64,000 bases of DNA from Caulobacter sp. UNC358MFTsu5.1. GTDB taxonomy: Bacteria > Pseudomonadota > Alphaproteobacteria > Caulobacterales > Caulobacteraceae. A program made the position numbers and the translations under genes. Location of the stretch: contig NZ_JONW01000008.1 of assembly GCF_000712075.1 (NCBI RefSeq), forward strand, positions 248,001-312,000. Reading direction: 5' to 3'. The notes beneath the pieces were generated by a model. The model did no database searches, was not told where the DNA came from, and saw only the letters and a program-made list of their open reading frames with translations. This document shows positions 51,367 to 60,582 of this stretch, piece after piece. The stretch's first letter is position 1; the number at the start of each line of letters is the position of its first letter.

Positions 51367-53055
51367 CTAGATTCTGACGTCGACGCCGCTGGCCTCGGCG
51401 ACGCGGAGGCCGGGCAGCAGGGCGGACGGGGCGAGCGGGATGTCTTCAGCCAGGGCCGATTGAAAGGCGCGGCCGTGGAAGGCCTGACGGCCGTCGCCGC
51501 CCTGCTGGTTCTGGAAGTTGAAGAAGGCGTTCTGGCTCTGACCGCTCTGGTTCTGGCTCGAGCTGTCGAAGCTCAAGGCGTTGTCGGCGACGTTGAAGCC
51601 GGCCGCGGCCAGGGCCTGGCGCAGCTCGCCCGACTTGCCGCGCATGTCGGCGGCGGCGGCCGGGTTGTCGAAGTTCAGGGCGGCGGTCAGCTTGCCGTCC
51701 TTGGCGATCTCGATGCGCACGTCGACGCGGCCCAGGCCTTCCGGCTGCAGCACCACGTCGAAGCGGCTGGTCTTGCCGACCACCGCCTTGCTGGCGATCT
51801 CGGTCGTCAGGTGGCTGACCGTCTCGGGGCCGGCCTTGGGCAGCTGGGCGGCGACGACCGGGGCCGGGGCGGCGGCGGTGCCGGGGGCCACGAAGGTCGG
51901 GGCGGTCGCCGGGGCGTCGGCCTGGGCGACGACCGGCGCGGCTTCCTTCAGGGGCGAACCCTGGGCGTTGGCCTGGTCCTGGGCGCCGCCCTGGGTCGAG
52001 CCCTCGCCCGTCGTCGCGGCGTGGGCCGAGGCGACGACCGGGCCGTGGGCCGGTTCGGCGGCGGCCTCGGCCACCGCGGCGGCGACCGCGGTCGCCGTGG
52101 TCGAGGCGGTCTTCGGCTCGGCGGCCTTCACCGTCTTGGCGGTCACGGAGGCGACTTCCGGCGCGGCGGCCTGGGCGGCCGCGGCCGTCTGGACGGGGGC
52201 GGCGTCGGCCTCGACGGCCGGCGCGGCGGCGGTCGCCTGGGCGGCGGCGTCGGTCGCGACGGGCGCGGCGGCCTGGGCGGCCGGCGCGGGGGCCTCGGTC
52301 TTGGCGGCCGGCGCGCTCGAGGCGGTCTTGGCCTTGGCGGCGGCCGCGGCGGCGGCGGCCAACTCGGCGGCCGAGGCGGCCGGCGTCTGCGGCAGGTCGA
52401 GGACCGGAGCGGTCTCGGCGGCGTCCGTCGCCGCGGCGGCGGCGGGGACGGCGGTTTCCTGGGCGGCGGCGGCCTGGGCGACGACCGGGGCGAAGACGGT
52501 GTCGGCGGCGACGGGAGCCTGGCCGGCCGTCGCGGTCGCGTCGGCGGCGGCGTCGGTCTTCACGGTCTGGGTCGTCGGCGCCTGCATGGCGGCGATCAGG
52601 GCCGCGGCGGCCGCCAGGGCGGCGGCGTCGGCCTGGCCGGTGGTCGCGTCGGCCGCCTGGCCGTCGGCGACGGTCGTGTCGGCGTCGCTCTTGGCGTCGG
52701 TCTTGCTGTCGGCGGTCGGGGCGTCCGAGGCCTTGGCGTCGCCCTGGTCGGCGTCGGCCACCTTGGTGGGCGCCTTGGCGTCGCCGGCCTTGTCCGAAGC
52801 GTCGGCGGCGCGATCGGCCTTGTCGGCCTTCGCATCGGCCTTGGCGTCGGCGGCCTTGGCGCTGGAGGCTTTATTGTCTTGCGCGCGGTCCGCGGCCTTG
52901 CCGGCGTCTCGCACGGGGGCCTTGTCGTTCGCGGCGTTGGCGCCGCCGGCCTGGGCCAGCAGGGCGCCGAAGCCGTCGGCCGCGTCCTTGTCATAGCCGC
53001 CGGCGATCGCCGGGGCCTGGGGCAGGACGGAAGTGGGTGCAGCGATCGCGGTCAT
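51367..53055 (-). CDS. fliK: Flagellar hook-length control protein FliK
   Basis: 562 residues from the ATG at 53055. Most of it is low-complexity: Asp/Lys/Ala-rich around residues 40-140 and Ala/Val/Thr-rich to about 430, as expected for a secreted molecular ruler. The C-terminal Flg_hook domain is recognisable: VVLQPEGLGRVDVRIEIAKDGKLTAALNFDNPAAAADMRGKSGELRQALAAAGFNV. First gene of fliK-flgD-flgE, with a sigma-54-type promoter 65 bp upstream. Confidence 0.9.
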   Translation of the reverse strand: MTAIAAPTSVLPQAPAIAGGYDKDAADGFGALLAQAGGANAANDKAPVRDAGKAADRAQDNKASSAKAADAKADAKADKADRAADASDKAGDAKAPTKVADADQGDAKASDAPTADSKTDAKSDADTTVADGQAADATTGQADAAALAAAAALIAAMQAPTTQTVKTDAAADATATAGQAPVAADTVFAPVVAQAAAAQETAVPAAAAATDAAETAPVLDLPQTPAASAAELAAAAAAAAKAKTASSAPAAKTEAPAPAAQAAAPVATDAAAQATAAAPAVEADAAPVQTAAAAQAAAPEVASVTAKTVKAAEPKTASTTATAVAAAVAEAAAEPAHGPVVASAHAATTGEGSTQGGAQDQANAQGSPLKEAAPVVAQADAPATAPTFVAPGTAAAPAPVVAAQLPKAGPETVSHLTTEIASKAVVGKTSRFDVVLQPEGLGRVDVRIEIAKDGKLTAALNFDNPAAAADMRGKSGELRQALAAAGFNVADNALSFDSSSQNQSGQSQNAFFNFQNQQGGDGRQAFHGRAFQSALAEDIPLAPSALLPGLRVAEASGVDVRI

Positions 53056-53119
53056 GCGTCGATTGGGTCCACGGAGGATGGCGGCCCGAAGAGGACACGC
53101 CTTGATCCGGCCATCCCTC

Positions 53120-53135
53120 AGCAACCGCCGGGCCA
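53120..53135 (-). promoter_or_regulatory. Sigma-54 promoter of fliK-flgD-flgE
   Basis: On the minus strand TGGCCC-N5-TTGCT, matching the TGGCAC-N5-TTGCW consensus with the essential GG and GC ten bases apart. It lies 65 bp before fliK. Hook genes of Caulobacter are sigma-54/FlbD dependent, consistent with this. Confidence 0.7.
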
Positions 53136-53240
53136 ACTCGTGTCGACGCCATAAGATATTGTTTTATTTGATTTTAATCTTGCATTTACGACTTCGGATA
53201 GGCCGACCACGGCGTTTTTTGCCGGGCCAAACAGGGTTAA

Positions 53241-53256
53241 CGGGACCAGGCTTGCC
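53241..53256 (+). promoter_or_regulatory. Sigma-54 promoter of flgK-flgL
   Basis: CGGGAC-N5-TTGCC has the GG-N10-GC spacing of sigma-54 promoters. It is ~105 bp from the fliK promoter, facing the other way, and about 200 bp before flgK, leaving a long leader. Confidence 0.6.
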
Positions 53257-53338
53257 GCGTCGTCGCGTCCCACCCGCAGTTGGCGCCCTCCTTGCGCATA
53301 CGTTCTTGTCGCTCGCTCGACGCCAGGAACGAATTGCC

Positions 53339-53455
53339 ATGAATTTCAATGGCTTGCACATCGCCGAAGGGGTCGAACCCCGCAACGCCCGGCAGTTTTC
53401 GCCGGGCAAGGTCGCGTCGTGCCGTTCGTGGTTTGCCGAGCTGGCCGGAGAATAG
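53339..53455 (+). CDS. Possible 38-residue leader peptide upstream of flgK
   Basis: MNFNGLHIAEGVEPRNARQF..., with AGGAA upstream of the ATG. It ends three bases before the flgK start. Two hairpins lie inside: GGGG-TCGAA-CCCC (53369-53381) and GCCCGGC-AGTTTTC-GCCGGGC (53387-53407). It may be a translated leader coupled to flgK or merely a chance frame in a structured 5' region. Confidence 0.3.
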   Translation: MNFNGLHIAEGVEPRNARQFSPGKVASCRSWFAELAGE

Positions 53456-53458
53456 ACC

Positions 53459-55573
53459 ATGTCGTTGAACACCATCTTGAACGTCGCGACCTCGGGGATG
53501 ATGGCCAGCCAGACCGGCTTGCGCGTCGTTTCCGACAACATCGCCAACATCAACACCGCCGGTTACGTCCGCAAGACGATCGCCCAGTCGAACCTGGTGT
53601 CGAACGGCATGGGCGTGGGCGTCAACATCGACGCCATCAAGCGGGCCACCGACAAGTTCATGGCCGCCGCCAGCCTGAACGGCGCTTCGGACTCCGGGCG
53701 CACGGGCGCGATCGCGACCGCCATGGACAACGCCCAGAAGCTGTTCGGCGACCCCAGCGCGACCGACAACTTCTTCGCCACCCTGGACGACGTCTACGCC
53801 GCCTTCTCGATGGCCGTGGACGACCCGTCCTCGACCCTGCTGCGCAGCAGCGCGGTGACCAAGGTCGAGGACTTCCTCGGCGAGAGCAAGCGCATCACCT
53901 CGTCGCTGTCGAGCCAGATCAAGGACACCGACAACCGCATCGGCGCCGACGTCGACCGGGTCAACGACCTGCTCAAGCAGATCGACGCCCTGAACGTCGA
54001 CATCACCCGCGCCAAGATGGCGGGCGCCGACGGCACCGGCTCCGAGAACGTCCAGAGCGGACTGATCAACGAGCTGTCGACCTACATGAACATCCAGGTC
54101 AGCGACCGCGCCAACGGCGGGGTCATGGTCCGTTCGGGCGAGGGCGTCACCCTGGCCGGCAACGGCCCGGCCACGATCGCCTACAACCAGTCGGGCCCGG
54201 CCAACGGCTATCTCACCGTGGTCACCGCCAACAGCGGCGGCCAGGTCATGCCGCTGGCCGTCACCAACGGCGAGATCCAGGGCCTGCTCCAGCTGCGCAA
54301 CACCGAGCTGCCCAACCTCTCCGACCAGCTGGGCGAGTTCGTCAGCCGGGCGGCCGAGGAGATGAACCGCGCCTCCAACGCCGCCAGCTCGGTCCCCGCG
54401 CCCAACAGCATGACCGGCAAGGACCTGGGCCTGGACGCCAACACGGCCTTCGCCAACTTCACCGGCAAGACCACGATCGCCATCACCGACCCCAACAGCG
54501 CCATCGTCCGGCGGATCGACATCGACTTCGGCGCCGGGACCATGACGGTGAACGGCGCGGCCGGCCCGGCCTTCACCAACACCAACTTCCTGACCCAGCT
54601 GAACACCGCCCTGGGCGGCACGGCCACCGCGGCCTTCGCCAACGGGCAGCTGAGCCTGAACACCACGGCCGCGACCAACGGCATCGCCATCGTCGACGAC
54701 GCCACCACGCCCTCGAGCAAGGCCGGCAAGGGCTTTTCCCAGTTCTTCGGCCTGAACGACATCATCCGCTCGGACGGCTACTCGCCCTACGAGACCGGCA
54801 TGGTGGCCGGCGACCAGAGCGGCTTCACCCCCGGCCAGACCATCACCCTGCGCCTGACCGACGGCGACGGCAGCCGCATCCGCGACATCCAGGTGGCGAT
54901 CCCCACGGGGACCGGCACGATGCAGGAAACCATCGACGCCCTGAACTCGCGCAACTCGGGCGTGGGCCTCTACGGCTCCTTCGCCCTGGGCTCGAAGGGC
55001 GAGCTGACCTTCACCTCCAACAGCGCCTCCCCGGTCAACCTGTCGGTGGTCGAGGACAAGACCCAGCGCGGCGTCGGCGGCCCCTCGCTCAGCCAGCTGT
55101 TCGGCGTGGGCATGAGCGAGCGCAGCACCCGCGGCGGCCTCTACTCGGTCGACCCGGCCATGGACGCCAACCCCGCCAAGCTGCCGTTCGCCAAGCTGGA
55201 CCTGACCGTGGCGGCTGGCGTGCCGGCCCTGGCGGTCGGCGACGGCCGCGGCGCCCTGGCCCTGGCCAAGGCCGGCGACAGCACCACCACCTTCGCCAAC
55301 GCCGGCGACACGGCCGGTTCCAAGAAGAGCGTGCTGAACTACGGCGCCGACTTCAGCGGCTCGATCGCCCGCAAGGCCGCCTCGGCCACCAGCCGCAAGG
55401 AAGCCGCCGACTCCGTCAAGACCGAGGTCGACGCCCAGCGCCAGTCGCAGGAGGGCGTCAACCTCGACGAGGAGCTCGTCAACCTGACCACCTACCAGCA
55501 GGCGTTCAACGCCTCCGCCCGCCTGATCCAGGCGACGAAGGACATGTTCGATGTCCTCACCAATATCGTTTGA
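53459..55573 (+). CDS. flgK: Flagellar hook-junction protein FlgK (HAP1)
   Basis: 704 residues. N-terminal signature TSGMMASQTGLRVVSDNIANINTAGYVRKTIAQS, and C-terminal EEGVNLDEELVNLTTYQQAFNASARLIQATKDMFDVLTNIV (written in Caulobacter form), both part of the coiled-coil D0/D1 rods. The middle is variable. It joins hook to filament. First of the flgK-flgL pair, with nine bp between them and a long structured leader. Confidence 0.96.
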   Translation: MSLNTILNVATSGMMASQTGLRVVSDNIANINTAGYVRKTIAQSNLVSNGMGVGVNIDAIKRATDKFMAAASLNGASDSGRTGAIATAMDNAQKLFGDPSATDNFFATLDDVYAAFSMAVDDPSSTLLRSSAVTKVEDFLGESKRITSSLSSQIKDTDNRIGADVDRVNDLLKQIDALNVDITRAKMAGADGTGSENVQSGLINELSTYMNIQVSDRANGGVMVRSGEGVTLAGNGPATIAYNQSGPANGYLTVVTANSGGQVMPLAVTNGEIQGLLQLRNTELPNLSDQLGEFVSRAAEEMNRASNAASSVPAPNSMTGKDLGLDANTAFANFTGKTTIAITDPNSAIVRRIDIDFGAGTMTVNGAAGPAFTNTNFLTQLNTALGGTATAAFANGQLSLNTTAATNGIAIVDDATTPSSKAGKGFSQFFGLNDIIRSDGYSPYETGMVAGDQSGFTPGQTITLRLTDGDGSRIRDIQVAIPTGTGTMQETIDALNSRNSGVGLYGSFALGSKGELTFTSNSASPVNLSVVEDKTQRGVGGPSLSQLFGVGMSERSTRGGLYSVDPAMDANPAKLPFAKLDLTVAAGVPALAVGDGRGALALAKAGDSTTTFANAGDTAGSKKSVLNYGADFSGSIARKAASATSRKEAADSVKTEVDAQRQSQEGVNLDEELVNLTTYQQAFNASARLIQATKDMFDVLTNIV

Positions 55574-55582
55574 GGTTAAGCC

Positions 55583-56506
55583 ATGACCCGCGTCTCCACC
55601 TCCGGCAACTTCGGCGTGATGACCAGCAACCTGATGCGCGCGCAGGTGCTGCAGAACATCGCCGGCGAACAGGTCTCCAGCCAGAAGAACGCCAACGACC
55701 TGAAGGGCTACGCCAAGAACGCCGAGGTCCTGACGGCCATGAAGACCGCCCAGGCCAAGGTCGCCGGCTTCCTGGACCAGACCTCGCTGGTCGCCAACCG
55801 CCTGGACGTCCAGGACATCGGCATCGGCCAGATCGCCGACGCCACCCAGGACGCTCGCGACGCCATCGCCAACGCCATCGCGGCCGGCAGCGCCGAGACC
55901 CTGATGCAGCAGCTGAACGGCGCGTTCGGCGACGTGGTCCAGGGCCTCAACAGCAAGTTCAACGGCCGCTACGTGTTCGCCGGCGCCAAGTCCGACACCA
56001 TGCCGACCACGGCCACCAGCATGGCCGACCTGACCGCCGGTCCGCCGATCGCCACCCTGTTCACGAACGACCAGTACATCACCAGCAACCGCATCGACGA
56101 CACCACCTCGGTCGATACGGGCCAGTTGGCCGACAAGCTGGGCACGGGCGTCTACGGCGCCTTCGCCCAGGTCCAGGCCTATGTCGACGCCAACGGCCCG
56201 TTCACGGGCAAGCTGACCGAGGCCCAGAGCCAGTTCCTGCAGGGCCTGCTGGCCCCCTTCGACACCGTCAAGAAGGACCTGACCATCGCCCAGGCCCAGA
56301 ACGGCCTGAACCAGAAGCGCTTCGAGACCGCCCAGACCGACCTCTCGGCCCAGGCCGACACCCTGACCACCATGGTCGGCGGCATCACTGACGTCGACAT
56401 GGCCGAGGCGGTCACCCGCCTGGAATCGGCCAAGCTGGCCGTCCAGGCCTCGGCCCAGGTGTTCGCGTCCCTGCAGAACTCGTCGCTGCTGAACGTGCTG
56501 AGGTAG
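55583..56506 (+). CDS. flgL: Flagellar hook-junction protein FlgL (HAP3)
   Basis: 307 residues. Flagellin-like N-terminus (VSTSGNFGVMTSNLMRAQVLQNIAGEQVSSQKNANDLKGYAKNAEVL) and C-terminus (DMAEAVTRLESAKLAVQASAQVFASLQNSSLLNVLR). The middle domain is smaller than in flagellins, as usual for FlgL. It caps the hook end before filament growth. Followed by repeat D5. Confidence 0.95.
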   Translation: MTRVSTSGNFGVMTSNLMRAQVLQNIAGEQVSSQKNANDLKGYAKNAEVLTAMKTAQAKVAGFLDQTSLVANRLDVQDIGIGQIADATQDARDAIANAIAAGSAETLMQQLNGAFGDVVQGLNSKFNGRYVFAGAKSDTMPTTATSMADLTAGPPIATLFTNDQYITSNRIDDTTSVDTGQLADKLGTGVYGAFAQVQAYVDANGPFTGKLTEAQSQFLQGLLAPFDTVKKDLTIAQAQNGLNQKRFETAQTDLSAQADTLTTMVGGITDVDMAEAVTRLESAKLAVQASAQVFASLQNSSLLNVLR

Positions 56507-56519
56507 GGCTGGGCGGAGG

Positions 56520-56653
56520 GACGCCCCCTCCGTCGGGCTTCGCCCGCCACCTCCCCCGTTTCACGGGGGAGGAGAGACCGCCTGGAATCCTCCTCACCTG
56601 TGAAACGGGGGAGGTGGCGCGATGCGAATACGCAGCGTGACGGAGGGGGCGTC
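56520..56653. repeat. Intergenic inverted repeat, family D copy 5
   Basis: GACGCCCCCTCCGTC at the left pairs with GACGGAGGGGGCGTC at the right. Inside it CCACCTCCCCCGTTTCACGG pairs with its complement around 56600-56616. The ~134-bp unit lies between flgL and mnmA. Confidence 0.82.
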
Positions 56654-56701
56654 ACCGCCCGCGACACCCGCAATCTCGCAAAACCGGCCCTGAACCGCTA
56701 T

Positions 56702-57934
56702 ATGGCCGCGATGGACGCCGACATCGCTCTTCTGGACACCGCCACGACCACCGCCTCCGCCCTGGACCGCGCGGTCGAGCAGGCGCGCGCGGCCGTGGGC
56801 CTGCCGGTCGGGACGCGGATCGTGGCGGCGATGTCCGGCGGGGTGGACTCCACCGTCACCGCCGCCCTGCTGGCCAAGGCCGGCTACGACGTGGTGGGCG
56901 TGACCCTGCAGCTCTACGACCACGGCGCGGCGATCTCGCGCAAGGGCGCCTGCTGCGCCGGCCAGGACATCATGGACGCCCGCATGGCGGCCGAGCGGAT
57001 CGGCATCCCGCACTACGTCCTGGACTACGAAAGCCGCTTCAAGGAGCAGGTGATCGAGGACTTCGCCGACGCCTATCTGCGCGGCGAGACGCCGATCCCG
57101 TGCGTGCGCTGCAATCAAACCGTGAAGTTCCGCGACCTGCTGGACGTGGCCCGCGACCTGGGCGCCGAGGCCATGGCCACCGGCCACTACGTGCAGCGCG
57201 CCATGCCGGCTTCCGGCGGCAATCGCCCGCAGCTGCGCCGCGCCGCCGACCCGGCCAAGGACCAGAGCTATTTCCTGTTCGCCACCACGCCCGAGCAGCT
57301 GGACTTCCTGCGCTTCCCGCTGGGCGGCATGGACAAGCCGACCGTGCGCCTGGTGGCCGCCGAGCTGGGCCTGGCGATCGCCGACAAGCCCGACAGCCAG
57401 GACATCTGCTTCGTGCCCGAGGGCAAGTACACCACGGTGATCGACAAGATCCGCCCGCAAGGCGCCCTGCCCGGCGACATGGTGCACATGGACGGCCGCG
57501 TGCTGGGCAGACACGAGGGCGTCACCCGCTACACCATCGGCCAGCGCCGGGGCCTGAACATCGCCGTCGGCGACCCGCTGTTCGTCGTCAAGATCGACGC
57601 CGACAAGCGCCAGGTCATCGTCGGCCCGCGCGAGGCCCTGCTGACCCAGGCGCTGTCGCTGAAGGAAGGCAACTGGCTCGGCGCCGAGGACAGCCTGGAA
57701 GCGGCCGCCGCCAACGGCGCGCCGGTGCTGGCCCGCGTGCGCTCGACCCGCGAACCCGTCCCGGGCCGCCTGGCCCTGGTCGACGGTCCCAATGGGGGGG
57801 AACCGCGCCTGGTGTTCGACGTGCTGGAAGAAGGCGTGGCCCCCGGCCAGGCCTGCGTGCTGTACGACCCCGCCGACCCCGAGCGGGTCCTGGGCGGCGG
57901 CTTCATCGTGGCCACCGAGCGGGCGGCGCTCTAA
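56702..57934 (+). CDS. mnmA: tRNA-specific 2-thiouridylase MnmA
   Basis: 410 residues from the ATG at 56702 (another at 56711; ribosome site weak). It installs sulfur at U34 of Lys, Glu and Gln tRNAs. ATP-pyrophosphatase P-loop MSGGVDST, then [26 protein letters not shown], the catalytic Cys in [22 protein letters not shown] and the second Cys in [10 protein letters not shown]. The barrel C-terminus ends GQACVLYD. A strong hairpin follows. Confidence 0.96.
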   Translation: MAAMDADIALLDTATTTASALDRAVEQARAAVGLPVGTRIVAAMSGGVDSTVTAALLAKAGYDVVGVTLQLYDHGAAISRKGACCAGQDIMDARMAAERIGIPHYVLDYESRFKEQVIEDFADAYLRGETPIPCVRCNQTVKFRDLLDVARDLGAEAMATGHYVQRAMPASGGNRPQLRRAADPAKDQSYFLFATTPEQLDFLRFPLGGMDKPTVRLVAAELGLAIADKPDSQDICFVPEGKYTTVIDKIRPQGALPGDMVHMDGRVLGRHEGVTRYTIGQRRGLNIAVGDPLFVVKIDADKRQVIVGPREALLTQALSLKEGNWLGAEDSLEAAAANGAPVLARVRSTREPVPGRLALVDGPNGGEPRLVFDVLEEGVAPGQACVLYDPADPERVLGGGFIVATERAAL

Positions 57935-57998
57935 GCGTCGCCCCTCGCTCGCCGACGCCTCGAAAACCAGCAAACGCCGCACTTTTCAGCACATTATT

Positions 57999-58024
57999 GA
58001 CGACGCCGTCAAAACGGCGTCGTC
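57999..58024. terminator. Hairpin downstream of mnmA
   Basis: GACGACGCCGT pairs perfectly with ACGGCGTCGTC around CAAA (11-bp stem). There is no T-run. It lies 65 bp after the mnmA stop. Confidence 0.65.
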
Positions 58025-58178
58025 CGACCAATAGTCACGCTAAAATAATTGCCCTCTGCACCGAAAATTCACGTCGCGAGCGAGTGACATACGAAACTTT
58101 TATGGCATCTAGAGCGTATCTACTGTGTGCTGCCGTCAAGCTTTTTGACGCTGCTGTAGAATTCGGAGTTGTAGGCCC

Positions 58179-58310
58179 ATGGCTACCGCCGCCTATACTG
58201 ACAAGCGTCACCAGGACCGGCACGTTTCCTTGACCCGCCTGACGGTGATCGTGGCCAACCTGGCGCTCTGGGCCAGCCTGATCGCCGGCGTCGTGCTGGT
58301 CGCGGGCTGA
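58179..58310 (+). CDS. Small membrane protein (43 aa)
   Basis: MATAAYTDKRHQDRHVSLTR... then a single hydrophobic helix (LTVIVANLALWASLIAGVVLVAG), stopping right after it. GGAG lies ten bases before the ATG. Upstream is an unusually AT-rich ~140-bp stretch with a 6-bp stem CGTCAA/TTGACG (58134-58150), probably its promoter region. Tail-type single-pass protein; unknown role. Confidence 0.5.
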   Translation: MATAAYTDKRHQDRHVSLTRLTVIVANLALWASLIAGVVLVAG

Positions 58311-58311
58311 C

Positions 58312-58914
58312 CTAGTCGACGCCCTGTTCCTCGCGGAACAGGCCCTGGACCGCGTACAGCCCCGCCACCTTCAGGTCCTCGAACACCGACCATCGGGCCA
58401 CATAGTCCAGCTCGGCGCTCCATGACGGCTCGCCCTCGCCGGCGCGGGGCCAGATCATCCCCGGCCGCGCCTCCAGACGCCGGGCGTAATCCGGCAGCCC
58501 CTGGCTCAAACTGACATACTGCGACGGCGACTGCGGCCTGGGCCCGATCAGCGACATGTCGCCGTCGATGACGTTGACCGCCGAGGGCAGATCGGCCAGC
58601 CCCGCCTGCCAGAGCGCCCGATCGAACACGGTCTCACCGTCGGCCGGCCGGTGAAGACGCCAGCGGCCGAAGATCGCGCCGCCCAGGCCGACGGTCTGCT
58701 CGCACGTGAAGACGGGCCCGCTCCGACTGCAACGGATCGCGGCGATCATCAGCACGCCCACCGGTAGGAAGAACACCAGGACGAGGACCGCGCCCAGCAC
58801 GTCCAACACCCGCTTGCACACGCTTCCGGCGGGACCCACCACGCCGACACGTTCCCTCGCTTCACTCAACGCGAACCCCACTGCACACCGGGCGCCCCCG
58901 CCCGAGCGTCCCAC
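58312..58914 (-). CDS. Bacterial sugar transferase family protein, catalytic residues degenerate
   Basis: 200 residues (start uncertain, GTG at 58914). It fits polyprenyl-phosphate sugar-1-phosphate transferases: KRVLDVLGAVLVLVFFLPVGVLMIAAIRCSRSGPVF (membrane hairpin), then NVIDGDMSLIGPRPQSPSQY. But the usual SLDELPQ catalytic Asp-Glu pair reads GLADLPS (Asp to Ala, Glu to Asp), and the KFRSM motif reads RWRLHRP. It is therefore likely inactive as a transferase or has an altered role. Convergent with the 43-aa gene, ends two bases apart. Confidence 0.75.
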   Translation of the reverse strand: MGRSGGGARCAVGFALSEARERVGVVGPAGSVCKRVLDVLGAVLVLVFFLPVGVLMIAAIRCSRSGPVFTCEQTVGLGGAIFGRWRLHRPADGETVFDRALWQAGLADLPSAVNVIDGDMSLIGPRPQSPSQYVSLSQGLPDYARRLEARPGMIWPRAGEGEPSWSAELDYVARWSVFEDLKVAGLYAVQGLFREEQGVD

Positions 58915-59064
58915 GCGAGGGCTTGGACGCTCGAGGGCTTGGAACGCATTCGAAGCGTCGAGGTTCCGACCGAACGTCGGAATCCGAGGCCCGCCGTCTC
59001 CGGCGTCCGATATTGCGGCCCGCGCGGCGCGCCCCTACTTTGCGGACCGGGATTTGGGGGCTTC

Positions 59065-60348
59065 ATGCGTATCGTGAGTTTGCTGGCCGTCGCGCTCGCG
59101 GCGGCTTCGACCGGCGCTCTCGCGGCCGACCTGACGGCGACCGTGCCGGGCTACACCTATTTCCACCGCGCGGGCGCGACCTTGGCCGACCACGACGCCG
59201 CGCTGCGCGGCTGCATCGAGCGGACAGCCCGAACCATCTCGCCCCCGCCGCCCGGCGTCGTGTCGTTCCGCGGCCCTCCTAAAGGCCCGGCCACCGTCAA
59301 GGTCGTGGCCGACATCGGCAAGGGCGCGTTCAACGACCTGGACGGCATGGTCTTCGAGAACATCCACGCGGCCAACATCGAGAACTGCATGGTGGTGCTC
59401 GGCTGGGACGTGCGCCAGGTGGACGTGGCGGAGGGCGCCCGCCTGGCCGCCCTGCCGCGCGCCGCCAAGGCCGAATGGCTTTCGTCCCAGGTCGGCGCGC
59501 CTCGGCCGGCGAGCCCCGCCGCCCGCGCCTTCGCCAACGACGCCCACTGGGGCTCGACCCGGATGTTCGCCCCCAGCGCCCGCCCCGTGAAGCCTTCGCT
59601 GAGCCTGGCGACCCAGCCCGCGACGACCGTCAGCTTCACCTGGCCGCCCGCCGGCGACGCGCCGCCGGTCAAGGTCCTGAAGACCGAACAGGTCGCCGCC
59701 GCGCCGGCGGACGCCGCCCTGGTGCTCGTCCGCCTGTCCGGCAAGACGCTCCAGGCCGGCCAGCAGCTGGTCTTCAGGCGGACGCACGCCGGTCCCGCCG
59801 ATACGGCGCCCGACACCTTCGTCGCCGCCTTGCCGTCCAGATGGCTTCCGGCCGACGGCGAGACCTACGACACCGTCCAGGCCTTCGCCGTCCCGCCGGG
59901 CGAGTGGCGCCTGTCGGCCATGCGGCGGGACGGGATCACCGTCGACTTCTGCCTGGGCCAGCCGACCTTCCCGGTCGCCGCCGGCGGAACCGTCTTCGCG
60001 GGCTGGTACACGCTGGGCGACCTGCAATGGGGCCCCAGGCTCGATCCCTCGGCCGCCCGGAGCGCGCTCCCCGCCGATCGCGCCGGCCGCCTGAAGGCCG
60101 CGGCCTACGCCAACGGCGCGACCGGCGAGTGCGGAGGCACGTACATCTATGCGCTGGAGATCCCCGGCGCGCCGTTCGTCGAGGGCTATCGGGACGGCAC
60201 GGCGGCCACGCCGGCTCCAGGCCCGGGCGCGGTCGAGCCGAGCCCCCCGCCCGCCAAGCCGCGCGCACCCGGCGACCCGCCGGTCTCGACGCTCGAGCCC
60301 GAGCCGCTGACGCCGATCAAGCCGTCCTTCGGAAAACGACAGGACTAG
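59065..60348 (+). CDS. Secreted protein of unknown function (427 aa)
   Basis: Start at 59065 with GGGGG upstream and a signal peptide (MRIVSLLAVALAAASTGALA). The mature protein has an N-terminal ~110-residue part with Cys residues (RGCIERTAR, ENCMVVLGWDVRQVD), a middle beta-rich part (VKVLKTEQVAAAPADAALVLVRLSGK, FRRTHAG) ending in EWRLSAMRRDGITVDFCLGQPTF, and a Pro-rich C-terminal tail (PSPPPAKPRAPGDPP). No family recognised. Probably periplasmic. Confidence 0.7.
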   Translation: MRIVSLLAVALAAASTGALAADLTATVPGYTYFHRAGATLADHDAALRGCIERTARTISPPPPGVVSFRGPPKGPATVKVVADIGKGAFNDLDGMVFENIHAANIENCMVVLGWDVRQVDVAEGARLAALPRAAKAEWLSSQVGAPRPASPAARAFANDAHWGSTRMFAPSARPVKPSLSLATQPATTVSFTWPPAGDAPPVKVLKTEQVAAAPADAALVLVRLSGKTLQAGQQLVFRRTHAGPADTAPDTFVAALPSRWLPADGETYDTVQAFAVPPGEWRLSAMRRDGITVDFCLGQPTFPVAAGGTVFAGWYTLGDLQWGPRLDPSAARSALPADRAGRLKAAAYANGATGECGGTYIYALEIPGAPFVEGYRDGTAATPAPGPGAVEPSPPPAKPRAPGDPPVSTLEPEPLTPIKPSFGKRQD

Positions 60349-60369
60349 GCTCCAGGCCCGTCGCGGGGA

Positions 60370-60582
60370 TCAGGCGATCTCGTCGAACCGCAGGCCGATC
60401 TTGAACAGGCAGTAGCCGGTCTCGTCGACCAGCCGCGCCACGTCGGGGGCGGTGTCGGCGCGTTGGCGCGCGAGGGTGAAGCGCCAGTCCTCGGGATCGG
60501 TCCCGTCCGGGAACCCCGCCCCGTCCGCCGTCACCAGCCGGTAGGCCGGCTTGGTCCGGTGGACGTGGAAGCGGTAGCTCAC
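60370..60582 (-). CDS. Small protein coupled to the HxlR regulator (70 aa)
   Basis: GTG start at 60582 overlapping the stop of the upstream HxlR gene (GTGA), so translation is probably coupled. The sequence MSYRFHVHRTKPAYRLVTADGAGFP... ends CLFKIGLRFDEIA. It looks compact, with no signal or membrane segment. Codon use supports it. Not recognised; it may act with the regulator. Confidence 0.6.
   Translation of the reverse strand: MSYRFHVHRTKPAYRLVTADGAGFPDGTDPEDWRFTLARQRADTAPDVARLVDETGYCLFKIGLRFDEIA

Noticed and set aside
53339..53455. Treating the 38-codon frame before flgK as a confident gene
   Set aside because: Only a modest ribosome site supports it and the region is full of hairpins, so it is listed at low confidence.
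53419..56391. A 990-codon frame overlapping flgK and flgL in another phase
   Set aside because: Arg/Gln/Gly-rich translation typical of a frame-shifted GC-rich gene; flgK and flgL are complete in the other phase.
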